A stretch of 64,000 nucleotides of DNA from Anseongella ginsenosidimutans. Lineage in GTDB: Bacteria > Bacteroidota > Bacteroidia > Sphingobacteriales > Sphingobacteriaceae. Of this stretch, positions 8,872 to 18,375 are shown in pieces. The notes beneath the pieces are model-generated. The model had not been told where the DNA came from. It ran no database searches and was given only the letters and a program-made list of their open reading frames with translations. The position numbers were made by a program, and so were the translations under genes. The stretch lies in contig NZ_CP042432.1 of NCBI RefSeq assembly GCF_008033235.1, forward strand, positions 1,054,001 to 1,118,000, written 5' to 3'. Numbering within the stretch: position 1 is the stretch's first letter; every line of letters begins with the position of its first letter.

Positions 8872-11800
8872 TTACCGGAATTCTTCCAGCACAAGGGCCA
8901 CGGGTCCGGTTAGGCCGGATCGCAATAAGGGAGAATTTTCGGTATAGGGATTGAACGTCGAAAAAGTATGCCGGTTGCTGGTCCTTCCTTTTCCTTTGGT
9001 GAGCCATCCGGGCCATTGCCCGTTCTGAATTCCGTCCTCAGGCAATTGCTCATCCCCGATCAGCCTGTTAGGCCAAAGATTGGCTACTTCTATGCGGAGT
9101 TCATTGCGGCCGTTTTTTAAAGCATGGGTAATATCCACCTTCCAGGGCGCAGTCCAGGCTACCCCCATATCCTGCCCGTTCAGGTAGACCCGGGCCATGT
9201 TGTTTACCTCTCCCAGGTCCAGGTAAAATCGGGTGTTTTGCGGCAGCTTTCCTGCCTTTTTCAGCCGGCCGGCCGCTGCGATGCTATCCTCCGCCATATG
9301 GTCCTGCGCCGTTTCGCCGCCACTGGCTGCAGCGCCCTCCTTCGCGATGTCGCCCTTCGATGCCGCGGCGCCCTTTGTGATGCTGAAATCAAAGGACTGC
9401 CGGTAAACGGCTGTTCCGGAATAATACCGGATGCCTTCTTCAGGGCGTGTTGTCCAATCCTGCAGGCGGTCAAACTGTACTGTTCCCGGCCCGCCACGTT
9501 CCGGGGAAAAGTCCACGGTCCAGGGGCCTTGTATGTCCATCAGCTTTATCCGGGAGGGGAAATTTTCGGTCCCGCCCGCTTTTACGTCATCTTTCGGAAA
9601 AACGATAAAGAAACTTTGGTGCGGCCCGAACAGCAGGGGGATCCGTGTCTGGCCATCCTCCGCAAGGAAATCAGGCAGGGCTCTGGTCTCTCCCGTCAGC
9701 GGGTCCCAGAGTTCAGGGCGACCTTTGACGGAACGGAAAATACATTCCACTTCTACCTGTCCGGGGCTGGTGTTGGAGACAAAATAAATGTCCCAGCCGG
9801 CAGACGTCCGGTGGGTATACCGCAGCGGCGCTTCAGCGCTGAAATCTTCCCGAAGGCCCAAATCTTTCAGCAGCGAAGCAAGAGGCGCATATTCCGGGTA
9901 AAGTGATGTATCCGCCCGGCGAAAAGGCCCTCCCCAGATCAGCCTGCCCTTGCCGAAGGAAATGCTGGTGAGCGTTTCAGGCACCTTTGTGCCGCCCCAG
10001 AGTTCCTGTGCGGTCGACTGCACCTGCCGGTCGCATGCCGGAAAATCTTCCAGGCCCGGGGACCTCAGCGGCGGTTCTCCAATTACGGTGGCGCCGGCCC
10101 CGACCAGGGAACGGATCTTCTCCAGCAGGGGCGGTGTCATCGCCGGCGTATAGGGCAGCACAAGCACACGGTAAGAAGCGCCTCCCGGAAATACGATCCT
10201 GCCATCCTTTACAGAAGCCATGTAGAGCTGACCGGGCGTACATCCGTCAAAATTGAAGCCTTTTCGGTCCGGGAGTACATCATCACCGGTAAGGGCAGAG
10301 GACGGGGCGCGGAACACATGAGGTGCGCCTTCCGGGGTCAGGTACAGGATATCGGCAACGGTCCTGCCTTGCTGGAGCAGGTACTGGCACCTGGAAATAT
10401 AGCGGTGATAGGCGCCGGCCATCGGCCACCAGGTTTGGCGGCGGTCCCAGTGAACCCCGTAAGGGCCCATGGTCATTCCAGGCAGCAGGCTGTCGGCTAA
10501 AGGCTGGTGCTGAAAAGTGTGGTACACCAGCCGGTTAATGCCGGTGGCAAAAGCCCAGTCTCCCTGGTTTTTCATGGATGCGGGATGCTGTTTCCAGGCT
10601 TCGGTATGATCGGCCGTGAAAGCCTCAGCAGGAACAAGAGCGGCGCCGTTCACGTGGGCCACGGACGTTGCCTCAATGCAGCTGAAGGCCGAGTTGAAGC
10701 CATAACCCTTGCTCCAGAACTCGGCCATCGGCACGTCCGCTACCGCACCGAGTTCCATGTCGGCATTGGGATTCATGTCGTAGGGTTCTATGGAAAGTTT
10801 CAGGCCATGCCGGTGGCTGTATTCTTTCAGATGGCCGGCATGATACTGAAGAACAAGCTCCTGGGAAGTTTGCCGCAGATCCCAGAGAAAGCGCTCGCTG
10901 ATTTCCACGCTCTCTATGATGTAGCCGGCATATACCGGGTAAAAAGGCTGGGGGTCATAGCCCCTGCGCTTAATGAATTCCTCCCGGAATCGCGGGGTCC
11001 AGTTCTGTGCGCCCATTTCCCAGCTGTCCATATGAAGCCTTTTCAAGCCTCCGGCCGACGCTGTGTCGAACTTGCCGATATGACGAAAGAGTGTTCCGAT
11101 ATAGGCATCCAGGTGCGCGTTCAGGGCAACTGTATCGAATTTGTCGGCTTCGAACCCCAGGCCGGGATAGGGCGCCGGACGTGTGATGGCGCCATTGTTA
11201 CGCCGGCCGAAGCGCATCACCGTCCATGCTCCTTCGGGCGCTTCCCATTCCAGGAGACCGCCGGGCCGCAGGTATTCGGTCAGATCGATCATGTTTTCCG
11301 CGGCAATAAGCGCGTCGCCCGGAGCTTCCGGATAATCCGCCGGGGAGGGTATAAATTGCTTTACCCCGGGAACAGAAGTATAAGGTGCGCGGTAATAGAG
11401 CGCTTTTTCATCGATATCTTCAATACGGCGTTCAACAGGCGGACTTGGGAAGGCCAGTACGGCCACGTCTTCGTAAAATTCATTCCACTGCTCCTTCAGT
11501 TCCGGAGTTAGCGTTCCTTCCCCGAAATAAGGCTGCCGGGGCGGAGGAAGCGGCAGCTGAATATTCTTTTCACCGCCCTGCATTTGTACGGCAGCGGAGA
11601 CCAGGTGCTGCATGGATTGTGCCGGACGTACCCAGGGTCCCCCGCTTCCTGTCCAGCCGGGGCCTACCCCCAGGGTAATACCAATGCCCAGCCTTTCGGC
11701 TTCCCGCACAGCATGCCGGAACAGATCCTGCCACTGCGGGCTCAGGAAATCCACGGGCCCTCTCGGAACGCCTACATTTACTTCAAGAAATACCACATAC

Positions 11801-11979
11801 CCGATCCCGGCTTCCTTCATGGATTCCAGGTCGGCGGTCATGCCTTCCGCGGAAAGATTTCCGTCCATGAAATACCAGTAAACACCCGGCCTTGCGGAAT
11901 CGGGCGGGTTGAGAAATCCTTCCCTCAGCGTACTGATCTCTGGCTCCGGAGCAGGGCGGTTGCAGCTGCAGAACAGCAT
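8872..11979 (-). CDS. Glycosyl hydrolase, GH106-type alpha-L-rhamnosidase
   Basis: 1035-residue exported lipoprotein with the GH106-like opening P-P-D-S-A-R-P-G-V-Y-W-Y-F-M-D-G-N-L, a catalytic region spanning about residues 25-780, and a GH2-like sugar-binding beta-sandwich near 850-1000 (Y-L-N-G-Q-D-M-G-V-A-W). It should release alpha-L-rhamnose from plant-type glycans taken up by the adjacent SusCD. An Ala/Gly-rich, repeat-like insert lies at about residues 880-925. Start problem: with ATG 11979 only five residues precede the Cys, but the same frame reads 20 more codons of ideal lipoprotein signal sequence upstream, without an ATG/GTG/TTG before the stop. A CTG at 12039 could be the real start. 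Confidence 0.85.
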   Translation of the reverse strand: MLFCSCNRPAPEPEISTLREGFLNPPDSARPGVYWYFMDGNLSAEGMTADLESMKEAGIGYVVFLEVNVGVPRGPVDFLSPQWQDLFRHAVREAERLGIGITLGVGPGWTGSGGPWVRPAQSMQHLVSAAVQMQGGEKNIQLPLPPPRQPYFGEGTLTPELKEQWNEFYEDVAVLAFPSPPVERRIEDIDEKALYYRAPYTSVPGVKQFIPSPADYPEAPGDALIAAENMIDLTEYLRPGGLLEWEAPEGAWTVMRFGRRNNGAITRPAPYPGLGFEADKFDTVALNAHLDAYIGTLFRHIGKFDTASAGGLKRLHMDSWEMGAQNWTPRFREEFIKRRGYDPQPFYPVYAGYIIESVEISERFLWDLRQTSQELVLQYHAGHLKEYSHRHGLKLSIEPYDMNPNADMELGAVADVPMAEFWSKGYGFNSAFSCIEATSVAHVNGAALVPAEAFTADHTEAWKQHPASMKNQGDWAFATGINRLVYHTFQHQPLADSLLPGMTMGPYGVHWDRRQTWWPMAGAYHRYISRCQYLLQQGRTVADILYLTPEGAPHVFRAPSSALTGDDVLPDRKGFNFDGCTPGQLYMASVKDGRIVFPGGASYRVLVLPYTPAMTPPLLEKIRSLVGAGATVIGEPPLRSPGLEDFPACDRQVQSTAQELWGGTKVPETLTSISFGKGRLIWGGPFRRADTSLYPEYAPLASLLKDLGLREDFSAEAPLRYTHRTSAGWDIYFVSNTSPGQVEVECIFRSVKGRPELWDPLTGETRALPDFLAEDGQTRIPLLFGPHQSFFIVFPKDDVKAGGTENFPSRIKLMDIQGPWTVDFSPERGGPGTVQFDRLQDWTTRPEEGIRYYSGTAVYRQSFDFSITKGAAASKGDIAKEGAAASGGETAQDHMAEDSIAAAGRLKKAGKLPQNTRFYLDLGEVNNMARVYLNGQDMGVAWTAPWKVDITHALKNGRNELRIEVANLWPNRLIGDEQLPEDGIQNGQWPGWLTKGKGRTSNRHTFSTFNPYTENSPLLRSGLTGPVALVLEEFR

Positions 11980-12091
11980 TGCCCCGAAGATCAGTATTGC
12001 CGCGAAGAACCGGGCGGCCGGTGAAAACGGCCTGGCCAGGAAGGCCGTCCGTCCGGCACCGGCTGCCCTGTTACAACTTTGGAGTGTCTTT

Positions 12092-13596
12092 TTATTGATA
12101 ACCTTCGTTCTGTGTTAGTTCGTTATTGATCAATATCTGGTTGGCCGGGATCGGGAATAGCACCTCGTAGGGCTCGAATACGAAATCGGCCGCAGAGAAA
12201 GGTATCCCGCCCCTGGTCGTTGTGGGGTTGCTTTGTTCAAAGTCCCCGTAGGCATTCAGGAAGTCGGCCAGTTGCTGGGGTGTTTTCGTCCGTTTCAGGT
12301 CAAACCAGCGGTGGTTCTCAAAGGCCAGCTCAATCCTTCTCTCATGAAGCACCGCTTCCCGGAACTCATCCTTGTCCAGACCGTTCAGCGGGGCCAGTCC
12401 TGCCCGGTCGCGCACCTGGTTCAGGTAACCTGCCGCTTCTGAAGTGGGTCCTGAAGCCTCGTTGATGGCTTCGGCCAGCATGAGCAGTACGTCCGCATAC
12501 CTGATCACCGGCCAGTTGTCATCGGTACGTCCCCGGATGGCATGCGGGTGATTGTACTTGTTGATGAACGGCACCGGCACCCAGTCACCTTCCAGGTTGG
12601 TATAACCTTCCTTCAGCGATACTTCCTTGCGCAGATCGCCTGCCTCGTAGGCGGCGATCATGTCGCGCGAAGGTATATTCCAGCCTCCGCCGTTCTGGCC
12701 GGGAAAATTGATCACGGCCCCTCCGATTCCCTTGGAGCGAAGGTATAAATAAAATTGCTCCATTCACCCAGCTCATTGCCGCCCTGAAACTGCACGTCCA
12801 AAATGGATTCCGCATGATTCTTTTTCTGAGGGTCGAATACATCTGCATAGGAAGGCAGCAGTTCATATCCCAGCGGAAGCACCTGTTTGAGTGTACTGAC
12901 TGCTTCGCTGTACTGCTTTTTGGTAAGATACACCTTGCCCAGCAGCGAGAGAGCCGCTCCTTTGGTGATCCGCCCTACATTGGCGGCGTCCCAGCTTTCC
13001 GGGAGCGAAGCTACTGCGGCCGCCAGGTCGCTTTCTACCAGTTCGTATACGTTTTCTACAGGCTGCCGCGAATATTCCCAGGCCTCGGAAGGGGTTTCCA
13101 GGGGCTCGGTAATAATGATCACCGGTCCGAAGTACTGGACGAGGTTGAAATAATAATAAGCCCTCAAAAATTTGAGCTGCCCTTCGAACTGGCCTTTAAC
13201 CCCTTCATCAAAGGTACTCTCTTCCAGCTTGGAAAGGATGGTGTTTATATTTACCAGCGTTTCATAATAGCTGTTGTACAGACTATTGATATTGCCTGTT
13301 GAAGGATTGATCTGCCAGAATTCGATGGCTTCCAGCGAAGGCCCCTGGCCCCGGTCGCCTATATTGAAATGAAGGGTGGTGTTATCGGTAATGAATTCGT
13401 TATACTGCCACTGGTTGGAAATAATACCCTGCAGCTGGGAATAAACGCCATTCAGGGCTTGTTCCACCTGGGCCTCGGTCTGGTAAAAAGTATCTTCCAC
13501 CAGCCGGGTAGGGTCCGTTTTGTTCAGGAAGTCCTCGCCGCAGGAGAACAGGGTAAGGGAAAGCAGCAGGCCCGGTAATATGATCTTGTGTTTCAT
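12092..13596 (-). CDS. SusD/RagB-family nutrient-binding lipoprotein, frameshifted
   Basis: SusD-like glycan-binding lipoprotein that caps the SusC channel. The N-terminal part (signal peptide with L-F-S-C-G, SusD-like TPR region with F-L-R-A-Y-Y-Y-F-N-L) is in one frame from 13596. The C-terminal part (G-G-G-W-N-I-P-S, V-R-D-R-A-G-L, E-R-R-I-E-L-A-F-E-N-H-R-W-F-D-L) continues in another to 12092. The switch falls at a C4 run (12718-12721); one extra C restores a 501-residue protein of normal length. Probably a sequencing deletion rather than a true pseudogene. The start is 11 bp after the SusC stop, so it shares the SusC transcript. Confidence 0.88.
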
Positions 13597-13606
13597 CTTC
13601 TTGGAT

Positions 13607-16600
13607 TTAGAATTTTACGGAAGCGCCTATTGAGAATATCCTGGGTACCGGGTAGGTTTCATCGTCCACGCCGGGCTGTGTGCCTCCCCGCTGGTCCACG
13701 TCCGGATTATTTCCGGGGTAGTTGGTGATCAGCAGCAGGTTATCAGCGCTGAAATAGACCCTTGTGTTATGGAACGAAGGGAAGGTATATCCGATGGTAA
13801 GATTTTTTAGCCAGGCATGGCTGGCATCGTACACGTACCTTGAGTTGGATTCACGTTCCCATTTCCAGGTATTGGTGGTTGCACCCTTGCCGTCGCCGGG
13901 ATTCTCGGCGGACCTCCAGCGGTTCTTGCCGGACCGCAGGATGTTGAAAACCCCGTCCATGTTCATCGTAGTGGCCTCAATATTCCGGAACACATCGTAG
14001 TCCTGGGCGCCCGTGAACAGCAGATTAACGTCAAAGTTCCGGTAATCGCCGCCGAGGGTAAAGCCCCATACGGCCTTGGGATGCGGGTTGCCGATCTCGA
14101 CCATGTCCTGGGTGTCATAGGTGATCACGCCGTCGCCGTTGGTGTCCTCGTATTTGTAAACCCCCGGGATCGCGCCATCCTGTTCGGCCCAGTCGTCAAT
14201 TTCTTTCTGAGTATTGAAAATGCCCAGCATCCGGAAGCCGTGCAGCATTCCAATGGGCCTGCCGGGCCTGGAAACGTTGTAGGTGCTGTAGAAGCCGCCA
14301 TTGCGGATCTCGTCGTTCTCCCCGTTGATCTCAAGTACCTTGTTCCTGTTGAACGCGATATTGAAGTCGGCGTACAGGTTGATATCGTTTACAGAGGTCT
14401 GGTAGCCGATCGCGAACTCCAGCCCTTTATTCTCTACCTTTCCGATGTTGGAAAAAGTGGTGGTGAAGCCGGAGATCACAGGTATCTCGATGGGCAGCAA
14501 CATGTCGTTGGTAGTCTTGTGGTAGTATTCCGCTGTAAAATAGAGCCGGTTCCTGAACAGCGAAGCGTCCAGGCCAATATTTGTCTGGTTGGATTGTTCC
14601 CAGCCAAGGTCCGTGTTGGCAAAGGCGCCCAGTACCTGGCCGGCTGCAAAATTGCCGCCCAGTACGTAGTTGGACGCATTGAGTATCGACAAGCTCCGGT
14701 AATTGCCTATATCGTTGTTTCCGGTAACACCCCAGCTTCCCCTTAATTTCAGGTCGGAGACCCAGGCGGCGTTCTCCATAAAGGATTCCTCGGAAATTCT
14801 CCATCCCAGCGATGCCGCAGGGAAATTCCCCCATTTATTGTTAATGCCGAAGCGGGAGCTGCCTTCCCGGCGGAAAGTGGCCGAGAAAAGGTATTTATCC
14901 ATGAACGTGTAATTCACACGCCCGATATAGGCCAGCATGCTCCAGCTCGCCTCTCCGGACGCGGCGTCGACCCGTTCGGCGGCGCCCAGGAAACGGACAA
15001 TGTCGTTCGGGAATTCGTTGCCCCCGGCAGTAAGCCACTTCATTGTTTCTTCCTGGGCGGAATAGCCTGCCATGATGCTGAAATCATGATCGCCCATGCT
15101 CCTGTCGTAGGTCAGCACCTGGTCGGCGGCCACATTGATGGTCTCCCACTGGCCCTGGCTCAGGGAGGCTTCCCGGGGAGGCGGGGCGTCAAAGCCTCGG
15201 CCGGCCAGTGTGGAGGGCCGGAATGCCTTGTCCTTTTCATTAATTATGCGTGCGTTCACCGATGACCTGAATGTAAAGTTCTGCAGGAATTTGAATTCGA
15301 TGTAGCCGTTGGTGATCACGTCGGCATTGGTCCTGTTCCTTTCCATTTCCATCATTTCCTGGACCGGGTTGGAGGTGCCAAAAACCCCGTCCCGGCCTCC
15401 TATATAATCATTGAAGCTGCCATCCTCATTATAAATAGGTTCCCGGGGATCCGCCCACAAGGCAGAGCCGATAATGGCATCCCGGCCGGTAGTGGCGGCA
15501 TGCTGCTCTTTAAAAAATGCGCCGGCGATGTTCCAGCCCAGCGATATATGCTCGTTGATATCGCCGCGAAGGTTGGCCCTGACGTTAAAGCGCTCAAAAC
15601 CGGTTTCTATCACCGCGCCCGCCTGGTTTAAATAATTGATGGAGAGCAGGGATTTTACCCGTCCCTTACCGGATGCAAGCATAAGGTTATAATCCTGGAA
15701 AGGGGCGTTATTATGGAGGATCGCGTCCAGCCAGTCCGTCGAATATTGGGTCTGCTCCGGGTAGCGGTAACTCTCGGGCACCTCTTCGAGGCTGGGCTCG
15801 CGGCCTTCGAAATACCGGATCTTGTCCATGAAGCTTTCTTTCTTGTACTGGGCGAATTCCACGCCGTTCATCATTTCTATCCGCCTGGAATCGGGGATGT
15901 TCTGTACCCCGTAATTGGCGATGAAGCCCAGGCTCAGCTCATTATCATCCGCGGTCTTGGTCGTGATCAGCACGACCCCGTTAGAACCCCTGGCCCCATA
16001 GATGGCCGTAGAGGCGGCGTCTTTCAGTACGGTAATGCTTTCCACATCGGCGGCGTTCAGGTTCCTGCCGGCGGAGGTGCCCATGGCAAATCCGTCGATC
16101 ACGAAGAGCGGATCGCTTCCGGCCCCCAGCGAACCTATACCCCGGATCTTTACGTCCAGCTCTTCACCGGGCGTGCCGGTATTTTGTTTTACCACGACAC
16201 CCGGGGCCTGCCCGAGCATCAGATTGTTGAGGTTGGATACGGGCCGGTCCTTTATCTTCTCCATATCAATGACCGACACGGCCGAAGTGATATCGCGTTT
16301 GCGTTTGGAGCCGTAACCAATTACCACCACCTGTTCTAGTGCCTGGTTATCCGGAGCCAGCCTGATCGTTACAGGCTGCCCCTCGCGCGCCCGTACCTCC
16401 TGTGTCGCATAGCCCAGGAAGGATACTTCCAAAACGACCTCGGGTTCCTGCACTTCCAGGCTGAACTTGCCATCCTGATCGGTGGAAGCACCTGTGGATT
16501 CCCCTTTTACCTTTACGGAAACGCCGGGAAGCGGACCGCCGCCGGCGCTGTCCAGCACCGTTCCCTGCAGTACAATGTTCTGGGCGCTGAGCGACAGGGA

Positions 16601-16684
16601 AAACATGCCCGCTATGAAAAACAGGAGCATACTTTTCCACATCCCGCCCAGACCAACAGCTGGCGATTGTTTCAAACTTTTCAT
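13607..16684 (-). CDS. SusC/RagA-family TonB-linked outer-membrane receptor
   Basis: 1025-residue TonB-dependent glycan importer. It has an N-terminal signal segment to about residue 35 (S-L-S-A-Q), a CarboxypepD_reg domain at about 38-120, and a SusC-type plug at about 128-240 with V-V-V-I-G-Y-G and D-A-A-S-T-A-I-Y-G-A-R-G-S-N-G-V-V. The C-terminal barrel ends in the aromatic-terminated S-V-K-F. It is first gene of the SusC-SusD-GH106 run and is preceded by a paired direct repeat (16780-16813). It should be energised by an ExbBD-TonB system such as the one at 54.7-57.8 kb. Together with the GH106 enzyme, uptake of rhamnose-containing oligosaccharides is likely. Confidence 0.95.
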   Translation of the reverse strand: MKSLKQSPAVGLGGMWKSMLLFFIAGMFSLSLSAQNIVLQGTVLDSAGGGPLPGVSVKVKGESTGASTDQDGKFSLEVQEPEVVLEVSFLGYATQEVRAREGQPVTIRLAPDNQALEQVVVIGYGSKRKRDITSAVSVIDMEKIKDRPVSNLNNLMLGQAPGVVVKQNTGTPGEELDVKIRGIGSLGAGSDPLFVIDGFAMGTSAGRNLNAADVESITVLKDAASTAIYGARGSNGVVLITTKTADDNELSLGFIANYGVQNIPDSRRIEMMNGVEFAQYKKESFMDKIRYFEGREPSLEEVPESYRYPEQTQYSTDWLDAILHNNAPFQDYNLMLASGKGRVKSLLSINYLNQAGAVIETGFERFNVRANLRGDINEHISLGWNIAGAFFKEQHAATTGRDAIIGSALWADPREPIYNEDGSFNDYIGGRDGVFGTSNPVQEMMEMERNRTNADVITNGYIEFKFLQNFTFRSSVNARIINEKDKAFRPSTLAGRGFDAPPPREASLSQGQWETINVAADQVLTYDRSMGDHDFSIMAGYSAQEETMKWLTAGGNEFPNDIVRFLGAAERVDAASGEASWSMLAYIGRVNYTFMDKYLFSATFRREGSSRFGINNKWGNFPAASLGWRISEESFMENAAWVSDLKLRGSWGVTGNNDIGNYRSLSILNASNYVLGGNFAAGQVLGAFANTDLGWEQSNQTNIGLDASLFRNRLYFTAEYYHKTTNDMLLPIEIPVISGFTTTFSNIGKVENKGLEFAIGYQTSVNDINLYADFNIAFNRNKVLEINGENDEIRNGGFYSTYNVSRPGRPIGMLHGFRMLGIFNTQKEIDDWAEQDGAIPGVYKYEDTNGDGVITYDTQDMVEIGNPHPKAVWGFTLGGDYRNFDVNLLFTGAQDYDVFRNIEATTMNMDGVFNILRSGKNRWRSAENPGDGKGATTNTWKWERESNSRYVYDASHAWLKNLTIGYTFPSFHNTRVYFSADNLLLITNYPGNNPDVDQRGGTQPGVDDETYPVPRIFSIGASVKF

Positions 16685-16779
16685 TGTTGAATAAAATTGG
16701 TTTAGCTCTTTGCCTGTTTAAGCAGGCACTTTTTACCTTGTATCAACGCAAGGTTAAAAGATAAACCGCGCTTATGCTA

Positions 16780-16813
16780 TGTACATTTTGACATATTGAT
16801 GTACATTTTGATA
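16780..16813 (-). promoter_or_regulatory. Paired direct repeat upstream of susC
   Basis: Two copies of TGTACATTTTGAYA (plus-strand reading) start at 16780 and 16800, exactly 20 bp apart, about 95 bp before the SusC start. The same arrangement lies upstream of the PSD1 gene (20943-20974). Two sites on one helix face suggest binding of a dimeric activator or response regulator. The 5' leader also holds the short inverted repeat TGCCTG...CAGGCA (16711-16728). Confidence 0.55.
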
Positions 16814-16927
16814 CGGCAGGAAATTTGCCGCGCCTTCCCCAGGAGGGGACTCAGAACGGCAAATCTGTCCGGGCCAGTCGGGTGCGGCAGGCAGGTGTAT
16901 CCCGCGGGCCGGGCAGGGTCCGGCGGG

Positions 16928-18357
16928 TCAGGCGAGCAAGTCCAACACGGGTTCGGCAACCCCGTCCGGGGTGGTGTAAAAGGGCCGCTTTTCCACCACG
17001 TAATTGGTTTCGGGCGGAATGCCCAGCGTATGATAAATGGTCTGATGCAGTTGTTCGATCCGGATAGGGTTCTCTATTGTTTTGCAGGGGCGCTCGTCGG
17101 CGGTTTTCCCGTAAACGAATCCCTTCTTTACGCCTCCGCCAAACATCAGGATGGAACAACCATCGGTGAAGTGACGGTGCATGCCGTAAAATTTTTCCTC
17201 GTTGATAATATCGGGCTGGTTCACCTGGTTCTTTACCGTCGCTCCGGGACGGCCTTCCATTAACATATCCCTGCTGAATTCGCTGGCCAGGATAATAAGC
17301 GTGCGATCCAGGTGCCCGGATTGTTCCAGGTCTTTGATCAGCTGCGCCACGGGCCCGTCTATCTGCTTTTTCATTTCGACCATTCTTGTATGGCCATTCT
17401 CATGCGTGTCCCAGCCTTTGAAGGGTTCGTATTCCGTGGTCACGCTGATAAACCGCGCTCCCTGCTGGGTGAGGCGTTTTGCCATCAGGCAGCCCAGGCC
17501 GAAACGACCGGTATTATAAATATCGTAACTCTCTTTGGGTTCGGAATTCAGGTCAAAAGCTTTTGCTTCCGGAGAATTCAGCAGGATATAAGCTTGTTCC
17601 ATGGATCGCATCAGGGACTCCTTTTGGTAGCCGCTGGCCAGATCCTGCATGGGGCTCTTCTTGATCAGTTCCGTGTATAGCTTGTTCCTGGCTTCAAAGC
17701 GTTTCAGGTCCATGCCTGCGGGGGGCGGACGCTTTCCAGGCCCTGGCTGGGGTCCGGTATCAGGAAGGGGCCATACTCGCTTCCCAGGAAGCCGGCGGTA
17801 TGGAAGGCTTTTAACTCTTCCGCTTCGCCTACGGTGAAACGCTGGCCTATATCAATAAAAGGCGGAATAACCGGGTTCATAGGGCCCAGTTCTTTCGCTA
17901 TCCAGGCGCCAAAGTGGGGAGCGGCAACGGTTTGAGGCGGCTCGTAGCAAGTATGCCAGTGATACTGGTGCCTTGCATGCAGGATAAAGCCCATGTCGGC
18001 CGCTACATAAGAACGGATAAGGGTTCCCCTGTCCATCAGCCCGGCAATAGACTCCAGGCCTTCAGAAAAGGAGATCCCGTCAAGCGATGTAGGTATAGAG
18101 GGAAAGGTGCTGAGTACGCGGTTGGCATCCATTCCTTTTACATAAGGCTCATAATGTTTTGGGTCGAAGGTGTCGGTATGCGCCATTCCTCCGGCCATCC
18201 AAAGCAAAATAACCGTATCGGCAGTAGATTTTATCTTATTCCCGGTGAGGCTGCAGCCTGACAGCATGCTGGCCACCGGGGAGCCGGCGGCAAGTGCTGC
18301 AAGGGTAGCTGCGGTGCCATGTTTCAGAAATTCCCGTCTGTTCCAGGTAGGGGCCAT
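16928..18357 (-). CDS. DUF1501 family Tat-exported protein, frameshifted
   Basis: DUF1501 (PF07394-like) protein of the alkaline-phosphatase/sulfatase fold, the usual partner of PSD1 cytochrome proteins. The N-terminus carries a twin-arginine signal (N-R-R-E-F-L-K-H-G) followed by a hydrophobic Ala-rich stretch. Later features are W-M-A-G-G-M-A-H-T-D-T-F-D-P and H-A-R-H-Q-Y-H-W-H. The frame breaks after G-L-E-S-V-R-P-P at a G6 run (17720-17725); adding one G joins it to G-M-D-L-K-R-F-E and gives 476 residues, normal for the family. The start is 18 bp after the PSD1 stop, indicating one operon. The biochemical function of the family is not established. Confidence 0.85.
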
Positions 18358-18375
18358 CTTTTTATCTCCTTAAAA

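Noticed and set aside
10507-11511. Long plus-strand frame of 334 codons opposite the GH106 gene
   Set aside because: It is the antisense shadow of a clearly conserved glycosyl hydrolase in GC-rich sequence; no domain is visible in it.
12092-13596. Calling SusD a true pseudogene
   Set aside because: The break is one of eleven alike at G/C runs, and all downstream motifs are conserved, so a sequence error is the simpler explanation.
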